Source of the DNA: Diplonema japonicum
Lineage: Eukaryota > Euglenozoa > Diplonemea > Diplonemida > Diplonemidae
DNA: 64,000 bases
Assembly: GCA_964019335.1 (NCBI GenBank)
Contig: OZ025648.1
Span: 1,116,001-1,180,000, forward strand
Direction of reading: 5' to 3'
Shown one piece after another: positions 31,540 through 39,902 of the stretch (positions within the stretch are counted from its first letter, which is position 1; the number at the start of each line of letters is the position of its first letter). The position numbers were made by a program, and so were the translations under genes. The notes beneath the pieces are model-generated. The model was not told the DNA's origin and searched no databases. It was given only the letters and a program-made list of their open reading frames with translations.

Positions 31540-34500
31540 ATGCCAAATGGTGCGCACCTGTTAGCGTGGGCACCTGCTCATCATTGGCACACCGCGGTGA
31601 AACAGCATGGTCATGCTTTGAGGTGGTTCAAGCCTACAGGTACAGGGCACCATGGCCATGGGGTTGCTCGTTCACACGCGCACACTGGGCATTCAGCGCA
31701 CACTGGACATTCGTACCACAATCATGGCAGCAGTGGAGATAGTGGGACGGAACATGCTAGTTCGACGGAAACTGGCACAAGTGGCGATGCACACAGATCA
31801 ACACAGGGCCATCCCACGAACACACACAGCTCGCAATCACATGAGCAGAGCACACATCACACAGCGGGCCAAAACAATCAAACGTTCTCAGCAAGTGCTA
31901 ATAAAGAGTCCCATGGAAGCAGCCATCCTGAAGGGCCTACAGGAAAGGCAAGCACGACTGCTACCGCAACAAGCTCTGGACATCCTGTTCATAATACATC
32001 TCAAACAAGTAGTCACAGCAGAAGTACAGGACCAGCAGGGGCAAAGGAGGCAACCATGAAGCACACTACTGGTGTATCAGAAGGCGCATCTCACGGTCCA
32101 CGCGCAGGGAATGCAGAGCAGCACAGCACAGCTGGCCCAGCAAAACATGACATGTCGAACAGCAGTGCAGTACCTGGAGAGACGTCCGGTGCGCAGGCAT
32201 CAGCACATTCAGCAGCTGGTAACAATGGGACGGGAAAGGCGCACCACGTGCATTCTACTCACGAGAGATCCAGTACTGCTTCAAGGACATTCCATCACAC
32301 TACCGAGGGGCAAGCGGAAGTTGGCCACGAGACTACTATGCATAGTAACACATCTGGTAGAGCAGGCCACCCGGAGGCAAGCAGTACTGCTGAGAGCTCT
32401 AGTTCAGCAGGTGCTGCAGGGCATGGGAATCTTCCTGACACGGCAGGGTCACATGCCGCGCAGAGCGCCCATAGCTCAGGCCGAGCACATACGAGTCATG
32501 CGACCGATCCAAGCGCTGCAAATATCCATAAAACCACGACTGCCGAGACTGCATCAAGCACGAGTCATGCCCCCCAGTCCGGTAGTCAACCTAGTAGCCA
32601 TACTAATCATAGCAGTAGGCAACCCAACACCAGTTCCGCTACTGGGATGTCAGCACACACCGCCAAAGCTGATATCAGTCAGGCCAGCAGCAATCAGACG
32701 TCAAACAGTCAAACTGCACATACCACAAATCAAGCTGGTCAAGCTACAAGCCATGTAGATCAAGCAGCCTCAACCCACAGCCAAGCTAATGTTAGTCAGC
32801 AAACACATACCAGCCAAGCCACTAGTCAGACTGCTCATACCTCGAACCAGACTAGTCAGGCCGCCACCGGCACTAGTGTTGGCAGCCATGCAAATAGCAA
32901 TCAGTTCCCGTCTACACGTTCTAGCACACAGGCTGATAGCCATGCTAACAGTGGAGGTCAAGCTACTAGCCATGCAAGCCACACGGGAATGCATGCCAAC
33001 ACGCAGGCTGACAGCGGGCAAGCAACAAATACAAGTTCCCATGCTAGCCAGGAAACACACAGTACAGGTGAGGCTGGGAGCAGTCGAACTACTTACGGTA
33101 GCCAAGCACATGGTCAGAGTCATGCACACACCGATGTGAAGCATGCAAGCCAAACTTCTCAGGATCCTCTTGGACGCTCGAGAAGTAGTCAAGCTCACAG
33201 CACTCATGCGACAGGTGACCATGCTGCCTCCCAAGAAATGGGTACGCGTACCTCTGCAAGCTCGTCGCACAACGGCCATGCGGGCGAAACAAATTCAAAA
33301 GCGAGTCATGTTGGCAGTTCGGGTCATGTACCAGGGGCAGCCAGCCAAGGTTCACATGCCCAATCGGGGCAAAGCACACATACTTCGCACACCGAAACAG
33401 GAGGGACATCGCAGCAGGCAAATCATGGCCACAGCGACGCCACGACAGGTACACATGCTCAATCGGGGTATAGTAGTTCGCACCCCGAAGCAGCGAAAAC
33501 GGCGCAGCCAGCCAGCCAAGGTCCACAAGCCCAATCGGGACAAAGCACACATACCTCACACACTGAAACAGGAAGGACAACACAGCAGGCAAACCATGGC
33601 TACGCTTCAGGCTCACATGCCCAATCGGGGCAAAGTAATTCGAACACCGAAGCAGCGACAACAGCACAACCGGCCAGCCAAAGTTCACAAGCTCAAGGCA
33701 ATCCACAACCGGCCAGCCAAGGTCCACAAGCCCAATCGGGACAAAGCACACATACTTCGCACACCACGGGAGGGACAACACAGCAGGCAAATCATGGCCA
33801 CGGAAACGCCACGACAGGTACACATGCACAGCCAGCCAGCCAAGGTTCACAAGCCCAATCAGGACAAAGCACACATACTTCAGGCTCACATGCTCAATCG
33901 GGGCAAGGTGGTTCGCACACCGAAGCAGCGAAAACGGCGCAGCCAGCCAGCCAAGGTCCACATGACCAATCGGGACAAAGCACACATACCTCACACACCG
34001 AAACAGGAGGGACAACACAGCAGGCAAACCATGGCTACGCTTCAGGTTCACATGCCCAGGGGCAAGGTACGCATACCGAACCGGGGAAAGCAACGCAAGC
34101 TAACCACGGTTCACAGGCCCAATCGGCACAAAGCACACATCCTTCAAACACAGAAGGAGCCCGAGCTAGCGATACCGCACACAAAACGGCGGGTGCTAGT
34201 GGTCACGCGAAGGGACACAATCAAAGCGATTCACAGCATACTGGGCAGACCAACACAGCAAGGCATGAACAACGGAGCACCCCCTCCGCCAATACGAGCA
34301 CGCACAGCGGTGCGAATAGCGGGCCAGGAAATGCAGCGGGGGCTAAGCCAAAAAGGAAGTTGCGCATGGGTAAAATACACACAAAAAACGGGGGCAGCTA
34401 TCTTCCAACTGGAACAAAGGCCACTTACCAGGGCCCTCCGGTTATGGCAAGCGCTGTGCCGATGAGCAGCATAACGGCAGGACACGGCAATATGCCAGCT

Positions 34501-34599
34501 GTGACTGTGCCGGTGGGGGTACCGGGGTCTTGGGACCCACACGCAGCCGGTGCACCACAGTTTTTGAACGGGGACCCCATCTGGTCGCCACATGTGTGA
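31540..34599 (+). CDS. Giant His/Ser/Thr/Gln-rich repeat protein
   Basis: A 1019-residue low-complexity protein made almost entirely of Ser, Thr, His, Gln, Ala, Gly and Asn. Hydrophobic residues are nearly absent between residues 40 and 930. It has no signal peptide; the first 35 residues contain scattered Trp and His. Residues about 600-880 hold modular repeats opening with ASQG, then AQSGQSTHTSHT and QQANHG. The last 85 residues differ: a basic patch (KPKRKLRMGK), then a Pro/Val/Met-rich segment with two Trp. The very high His content suggests metal binding, pH-responsive assembly or a condensate scaffold, all inference. ATG 31540 follows ACACAG by 13 bases. No family is recognised. Confidence 0.7.
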   Translation: MPNGAHLLAWAPAHHWHTAVKQHGHALRWFKPTGTGHHGHGVARSHAHTGHSAHTGHSYHNHGSSGDSGTEHASSTETGTSGDAHRSTQGHPTNTHSSQSHEQSTHHTAGQNNQTFSASANKESHGSSHPEGPTGKASTTATATSSGHPVHNTSQTSSHSRSTGPAGAKEATMKHTTGVSEGASHGPRAGNAEQHSTAGPAKHDMSNSSAVPGETSGAQASAHSAAGNNGTGKAHHVHSTHERSSTASRTFHHTTEGQAEVGHETTMHSNTSGRAGHPEASSTAESSSSAGAAGHGNLPDTAGSHAAQSAHSSGRAHTSHATDPSAANIHKTTTAETASSTSHAPQSGSQPSSHTNHSSRQPNTSSATGMSAHTAKADISQASSNQTSNSQTAHTTNQAGQATSHVDQAASTHSQANVSQQTHTSQATSQTAHTSNQTSQAATGTSVGSHANSNQFPSTRSSTQADSHANSGGQATSHASHTGMHANTQADSGQATNTSSHASQETHSTGEAGSSRTTYGSQAHGQSHAHTDVKHASQTSQDPLGRSRSSQAHSTHATGDHAASQEMGTRTSASSSHNGHAGETNSKASHVGSSGHVPGAASQGSHAQSGQSTHTSHTETGGTSQQANHGHSDATTGTHAQSGYSSSHPEAAKTAQPASQGPQAQSGQSTHTSHTETGRTTQQANHGYASGSHAQSGQSNSNTEAATTAQPASQSSQAQGNPQPASQGPQAQSGQSTHTSHTTGGTTQQANHGHGNATTGTHAQPASQGSQAQSGQSTHTSGSHAQSGQGGSHTEAAKTAQPASQGPHDQSGQSTHTSHTETGGTTQQANHGYASGSHAQGQGTHTEPGKATQANHGSQAQSAQSTHPSNTEGARASDTAHKTAGASGHAKGHNQSDSQHTGQTNTARHEQRSTPSANTSTHSGANSGPGNAAGAKPKRKLRMGKIHTKNGGSYLPTGTKATYQGPPVMASAVPMSSITAGHGNMPAVTVPVGVPGSWDPHAAGAPQFLNGDPIWSPHV
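33340..34160 (+). repeat. Modular tandem repeats, 37-57 codons each
   Basis: About six units, each beginning with the ASQG-coding GCCAGCCAAGG, containing CAATCGGGACAAAGCACACA and usually CAGCAGGCAAACCATGGC. Units differ by loss of internal modules, which suggests repeated unequal exchange. They lie inside the His-rich protein gene. Confidence 0.85.
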
Positions 34600-34693
34600 C
34601 CTTTTCTTAATTTACACGGTAACATTGTTGTTCTGCTGTTTCGCATGTGTTAAACCATTGGCACAGAAAACACACTTATTTTAAAACAGAAAA

Positions 34694-35143
34694 ATGGCCG
34701 CCCTCACCGACGAGCAGATCAAGGAGGCGTTCAACCTCTTCGATGCGGATGGCTCAGGTGCCATTGATGCCGAGGAGATGGCACTGGCGATGAAGGGTCT
34801 CGGGTTCGGGGACCAGCCCAGGGAGGAGATCGAGAAGATGATCCGCTCCATCGACACCGACGCCAACGGGCTGATCGAGTACCCCGAGTTCGAGAAGATG
34901 ATGAAGGCAAAGATGGCCCAGAAGGACTCCCCGGAGGAGATCTTCAAGGCCTTCCAGCTCTTTGACATGGACAAGACAGGCAAGATCTCCTTCGCCAACC
35001 TGAAGGAGGTCGCCAAACTCCTCGGCGAGAACCCCGGTGACGACGTTCTGCAGGAGATGATCGCCGAGGCCGACGAGGACCGTGACGGTGAGATCTCCTT
35101 CGAGGAGTTCAAGAACGTCATGATCCAGATGAAGGGGAAATAG
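34694..35143 (+). CDS. Centrin
   Basis: A 149-residue four-EF-hand protein of the centrin type, acting at basal bodies or centrosomes and in contractile fibres. The loops are [36 protein letters not shown] and [12 protein letters not shown]; the third lacks the final Glu, as is usual in centrins. The linker [17 protein letters not shown] and [11 protein letters not shown] separate it from calmodulin. The basic N-terminal extension of many centrins is missing and the C-terminus ends MKGK. The codons are notably GC-rich and uniform, suggesting a highly expressed gene. ATG 34694 follows AAAACAG by four bases and lies 94 bases after the repeat-protein stop. Confidence 0.95.
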   Translation: MAALTDEQIKEAFNLFDADGSGAIDAEEMALAMKGLGFGDQPREEIEKMIRSIDTDANGLIEYPEFEKMMKAKMAQKDSPEEIFKAFQLFDMDKTGKISFANLKEVAKLLGENPGDDVLQEMIAEADEDRDGEISFEEFKNVMIQMKGK

Positions 35144-35489
35144 GTTGAATAGCCGAAAAAACAAATAGAAAACGAAAAAGAAAAAAGAAGAAGAAAAAGT
35201 GTTGTATTCACCCTTCCCACCCCCACCCTCTTCCACCACTTCCCAATGCGATCCAATTGAATTTCTTTAAATAAATTCAGAAAGTGAGAAGAGAAAAAAG
35301 AAAAAAGGAGTTTTATCTTGATCATGCCCACCTTTCATAGCGGTCGTTTGTACAACTTTTGCAGCCACTACGATAATTTGGTTTTTTTTTGTCCCCCCCC
35401 ACCCGTTGCTGTTTTCTTGTTTTCATCATTCGGCTTAATAATAACACACCCAGGTACTCCGCCCTTCAGAGGAAGGGGACAGGGCGAGC
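35144..35489. other. Spacer before the NAGPA-like gene
   Basis: An A-rich stretch is followed by a long pyrimidine tract. Two acceptors (ACACCCAG near 35454 and CCCTTCAG near 35470) precede ATG 35490. Confidence 0.5.
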
Positions 35490-36914
35490 ATGGCGAGTCC
35501 ATCGTGGAGGGTCATCTTCCTGACGTTTGTATGCGTGTTGGGGTTGGAAGAAGAGGAGATTCGGCCGTACCCTGAGAACTCATGGGGCTCTCGACACAGG
35601 CAGTACAGGCCACTGTCGAATGAGCCCGCGTACGAGGTGGCTGACGTGGCGAAGAAGGACGAGGGGTGGCCCGAAGTTGATGGCGAGCGAATCCAGGGCA
35701 GCAGCAACGAGGAGTACAACCGGATGACGATCAAAGGGAACATTGGGGAATACAGAAAGAACGGGATAGGCTATCTTGTGAAGGACCCGTACGAGACACT
35801 GTCGGTGTTGCCCCCGAAAGAGGGGTGTGGCAATGGGGGATTTACACCCAAAGAAACGTCTGCAGGCCGGTGTTTAGTGGCCACCAACGCGGGGTACTTC
35901 AACACGAAGACGTCGCAGTGCCACGGGACGGTGGTGTCAGATGGCAAGGACGTCTACCAGAGCGACGAGAGCAACGTGTCGTTTGGCATCACAAAATTGG
36001 GAAAAATCGTGGTGGGGTACCTCAGCGAGAAGGAGAAGGTGCAGATGGGCTTCAAGCAGCTTGTGAACGGTGTAATCTGGCTGGTGCGCAACGGCACTAA
36101 TTACATCGACAAGTCAATAAAACAAGAGTCCCTTGACACACAGGAGTCAGGTTGCAAGGGGCCGTACGACTGCGCCTTCCGAACCATGCAGGCCGCCAGG
36201 CTGTCCATAGGGCACGACAGCGAAGGACGTGTTATCGTGCTGGCCATGGACGGGTGGGGCATGTACAACACCCACACCTACCACCCGCACAAGGGACAGT
36301 CGTTGGATGAGATGGCAGACATGATGATCTCACTGGGTGCCGTCAACGCCATCAACCTAGACGGTGGCGGGTCGGTGGGGGTGTACGAACGCGGTGTGCA
36401 GGTGAACTCACCCACCGATGTCTGCAGCAAGGAGAACGGCGGCTACAACATCACGACAATCTTGCCGCAGGCGTGCGTCAGGAGGGTGAGCACCATCCTA
36501 TGCATACACAAACGGGAATACAAAGAGTTCGGGACATGCAGCCAATCGAATGTGGGTGTCTACTTATTGACAATTCTGTGTGTGGTGGGTGTCATCAACA
36601 TTGGCGTCTTTGTTATGCGGTGCAAGGTGTACTCGGGACGCGGGCAGCCAACATCGCCTCTGGCCAACACAGGGGCAAAGCTCCCGACGTATAAACGGTC
36701 GCCTCTAGCGGTGAAGAAACTTCGCAAGAAGAGAGGCGCCAAGCAGCACCAAGGGGTTGTGGACTTGGAGCTCACGTCCCTCCCCGCCACCGGCTATGAC
36801 AACGATTCTGAAGCAGAGCCGAGTATTGCAGTCCAGCACCATGTGGACGGTGAGGATTCCGCCGATCACAGCCCCTCAAGGACACTTGCTGCTTCGCCCA
36901 ACCTGCTCATATAG
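35490..36914 (+). CDS. NAGPA-like phosphodiester glycosidase (uncovering enzyme)
   Basis: Resembles N-acetylglucosamine-1-phosphodiester alpha-N-acetylglucosaminidase, the trans-Golgi enzyme that exposes mannose-6-phosphate on lysosomal enzymes. The 474-residue protein has a short signal peptide (residues 1-19). Its phosphodiester glycosidase core (about 95-320) contains VATNAGYFNTKTSQCHGTVV, ARLSIGHDSEGRVIVLAMDG, MADMMISLGA and NAINLDGGGSVGVYERG. A Cys-rich lumenal end follows. A transmembrane helix (LLTILCVVGVINIGVFVM, about 355-372) leads to a basic cytoplasmic tail of about 100 residues. This is the type I topology of the animal enzyme. A different sugar phosphodiester substrate is possible in a protist. 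Confidence 0.9.
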   Translation: MASPSWRVIFLTFVCVLGLEEEEIRPYPENSWGSRHRQYRPLSNEPAYEVADVAKKDEGWPEVDGERIQGSSNEEYNRMTIKGNIGEYRKNGIGYLVKDPYETLSVLPPKEGCGNGGFTPKETSAGRCLVATNAGYFNTKTSQCHGTVVSDGKDVYQSDESNVSFGITKLGKIVVGYLSEKEKVQMGFKQLVNGVIWLVRNGTNYIDKSIKQESLDTQESGCKGPYDCAFRTMQAARLSIGHDSEGRVIVLAMDGWGMYNTHTYHPHKGQSLDEMADMMISLGAVNAINLDGGGSVGVYERGVQVNSPTDVCSKENGGYNITTILPQACVRRVSTILCIHKREYKEFGTCSQSNVGVYLLTILCVVGVINIGVFVMRCKVYSGRGQPTSPLANTGAKLPTYKRSPLAVKKLRKKRGAKQHQGVVDLELTSLPATGYDNDSEAEPSIAVQHHVDGEDSADHSPSRTLAASPNLLI

Positions 36915-38402
36915 CACGCTAGAGAAAAATAGATACGTGGGGGAGTTAGTGTTTTTTCTTTTTTTTTCTTCTTCTTTTCTTCTTTTTCTCGTCTGTCGTG
37001 CTTTTATTGTTTCGCCTGTGTTTTCAACTTTCCCGTTTTTATTTTTTTAAAGTCACCCCTAGACCTCCTGCTATCTTCCCTTACTGCGTTTTTATTACTT
37101 TTTTTTTTTGCTGGAACAAGTAAACAAACTATGAAAATAATTGTTATTGCAAAAAAAAGAGTAGAGGCAACTTGTCCGTTTACCTACTGTTGGTGAAAAC
37201 GGATTGCACAAACAATCAGCCGACTCTTTTGATTTGACTCCTTTTTGATCTCATTTTGTAATTTCTTTTTGTTGCGAAGAGGCTTTCAGCAGGCCGATCT
37301 CCGCATCAAGGAAAGGCAGCGAGAAACCGCGACAGACTACTGCAAAGCAATGGGACCTCACACCAGAGGTTGTCCTCAAGTTGGATTGACCTTGAGATTT
37401 CTTTTTTTTGGCGTCCTGCCACATACCGCAGGTACCCTTAAATGTCTCTTTTTTTTTCTTCTTCTTTTTTTTTTCCCACGCGCAGTCTCCCCTGAAAGAA
37501 AGAAAAAGTAAAGTAATCTAATGTCCTTTTTCTCTTTCTTGTGGACATCAAAGAGAGAAAGCCAACGAACACCTGTGGCTGTCGTAATGATCCTTAGAGT
37601 AAAAGGTACCACGAGCCTACGAAGGTGAACAGCCGAGGAGGGGGGAAAGGGTATTTACAGTCAGTCTTTGTGTGCCATACAGAAAAAACAACAAAAGAAA
37701 AAACAAAACAAAAATTATTTAAAATAAAGGAGAATGAAATAGAACGAGAAGTGAACCCTTTTGGTTTTCCCACCACAATTTTTTTTTTTTTTTATATTAT
37801 TCCCCAAGAACGGGTTCGACAGGCCAGTCCTTTCCAGAGCGTAACATGCTCAGCAGCAAAGGCTTGCGGAACAGGTGCCACTATCGTTGTTCTCTGTTAA
37901 GGCCACGACCACCGCCGTTGGCACCCGCCAGAGCCCTCAGAACGGGGACAGCGGGACTACACTAGCGTTGGCTACGTGTTTACGGGGTCAACTTCATTTC
38001 TACCCTTTTTTTTTTTTTTTTTTTTGCATTTGGATATCCTTTTTGTACAATGCAAAGAATGCGCACAAAGCTGAAGGAAGAAAGAACTCGAAGGGGGTGG
38101 GGTGGGTACAATTCATTTTTATTTTTTATTTTCAATTTACTTATTTCTTTCTCATTACCCCCCCTCTTTTCCCGTATCTTAATCATCTCACTACATAATA
38201 CACACGCATCCAGCGCCGTCAGCCCAGACCGGAAGCATACCAGCTCAGACCACCCACGCACTTATCCCCTATCGGTAATTCTAATGCTCTGTCTGTGGGG
38301 GTTCAAAAAAACCCGTTGATGTAAACTCAATGTTAAAAAAAAAGAAATGTCATAACAAAGGAAAGAACAAAGGGAGGGATAACACCCCTTTCATCTAAAG
38401 AA
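36915..38402. other. Long spacer with orphan non-repetitive islands
   Basis: About 1.5 kb. 37410-37460 holds the fullest copy of the dispersed CCTGCCACATACCGCAGGTACCCTT motif. Two islands without homopolymers (about 37280-37390 and 37800-37990) have coding-like or structured composition, but no frame is convincing and no tRNA fold is seen. Confidence 0.45.
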
Positions 38403-39715
38403 ATGTCAGGAAAACGACCTGTATTGGAGCCGAAGAGCATTTTCGACCTGCCCGAGCTGGTGAGTGCATTGGGTGAGGTAGGCAAGGTAATGCCCCTTTA
38501 CCCTTTCTTGTATCCCCCCCGTTTAATCCACCGCAGAACGCTGACCACGCGAGGACCATTCAGAAGCATGCCTTGAAGAACAGGGGAGAGTCCTGGAGCG
38601 CTGTGTGCAAAGGGCAGGACCTGCCGAAGGTGGTGATGCAGATGCTTGATGGTGACTTTGTGAGGTGCACGTCAACCATAATCGAGCGGCGGGAGTCGAA
38701 GGACGGGACAGTGAAGCTGATCATCCAGTTGCAGGACGGGATGGAAGTCGAGACTGTCATCATTCCGATGTCACCCGGCTACAGCACCGTGTGCCTCTCG
38801 AGTCAGGTAGGGTGTGCAATGGGGTGCACCTTCTGTGCCACAGGAATGATGGGCCTGAAGGGCAACCTCACAGCCGGTGAGATTGTAGAGCAGCTCGTCC
38901 ACGCCAGAGACGCTGCTGGCACCAACAATACCATCAGGAACGTTGTCTTCATGGGCATGGGTGAACCCCTGCACAACTATGACAATGTTCTCACGGCGGC
39001 ACGCACCTTTATCGACCAAAAGACCTTCAGCCTCCCCTCCTCTGGCGTCACCATATCCACTGTGGGCGTTGTGTCCAGCATCAAAAAGCTCGCCCGTGAT
39101 GCCCCCTGGGCCCGCCTCGCCTTCTCCCTTCACTCACCAGAGCAGGAAACACGGAAGGTGATCGTTCCCTCTGCCAACAAGTTCTCCCTCGACAACATCA
39201 TCGAGGCGATCGAGTACTTCACGGAGAAAAGCAAAAGTAAGGTCATGATAGAATTTACGGTCCTCAAAGGCACCAACGACACCCCAGAGACGGCACAGAA
39301 GGTGGGGAAGCTCTTGCGCGGCAAGCATGTGCAGGTGAATCTGATCCCCTACAACCCTACGTGCGTGAAAGAAGAATTCCAAGTGCCGTCTGAGGAGGCA
39401 GTGGAGACTATGTGGCAGATACTCGTGAAGCAATTCGACCTGAAATGTACTATCAGGCAGCAGCACGGAGTTGATATCGGTGGGGCTTGTGGACAGTTGG
39501 CACTGAAGCGTGATGGCGGGAAGGTGCTGGCCGACATGGAAGGCATCTACCAACCACCTGTGAAGCATTATCCGAATGCCCCAAGGGGGGGAAAGAGCAA
39601 GCAGGAAAAACTGAAAAAGAAAGTTGTCAGCAGCCAGCATTGGATACCCATTGCCGTGTGTGTGCTGGTGTTCATGTTGTCAATGCTCGCGCAGTACTAC
39701 AGCATGGATAAATGA
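38403..39715 (+). CDS. RlmN-family radical SAM methyltransferase, tail-anchored (two exons)
   Basis: Exons 38403-38459 and 38537-39715, 411 residues. RlmN methylates C2 of adenine in rRNA and tRNA. The radical SAM cluster motif CAMGCTFC is near residue 120, followed by GEIVEQLVHA and FMGMGEPLHNYDNV. The C-terminal IRQQHGVDIGGACGQLA carries the conserved cysteine that receives the methyl in RlmN. After a Lys-rich linker the protein ends in one hydrophobic helix (WIPIAVCVLVFMLSMLAQYY) and four polar residues, a tail-anchor arrangement not usual for this family. Exon 1 encodes only 19 residues, and its ATG is two bases after AAAG. Confidence 0.9.
38460..38536 (+). other. Intron, 77 nt (RlmN-like gene)
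   Basis: Donor GTGAGT, acceptor CACCGCAG after a pyrimidine tract, phase 0. The longest intron found in the window. Confidence 0.8.
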
Positions 39716-39902
39716 AACCGGCTTACTTCCCATTTTCTAACCGCGGGACGTCTGGCACTGTCGTCATCCATTCTGGCACTGTCCTCATGGCGCAGGTATT
39801 CTTCCGTCTTCTTTGCATGGCCTGCGACATATCTTATTTATCAAAACATCACTTTGTTTGATATTGCTGCAGTTAAAACACAACAGATTTTATCATGGGG
39901 CG

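Noticed and set aside
33089-34465. Long overlapping frames on both strands (334 and 440 codons) inside the His-rich repeat gene
   Set aside because: The repetitive DNA lacks stops in several frames. The other frames give Arg/Lys/His or Cys/Phe/Val nonsense with no start context; only the frame from 31540 has an acceptor, an ATG and a distinct C-terminal domain.
34694-35143. Calmodulin
   Set aside because: The third loop lacks the final Glu and the segments [19 protein letters not shown] and [11 protein letters not shown] are centrin-type.
37805-37880. tRNA-like B box (GGGTTCGACA)
   Set aside because: No A box at the right distance and no cloverleaf could be folded by eye.
39787-39902. A 9-base first exon (ATG GCG CAG) and 77-base intron for the phosphodiesterase
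   Set aside because: The frame would join correctly, but there is no AG acceptor between the previous stop and this ATG, so a trans-spliced mRNA is better explained by the acceptor at 39872 and ATG 39903.
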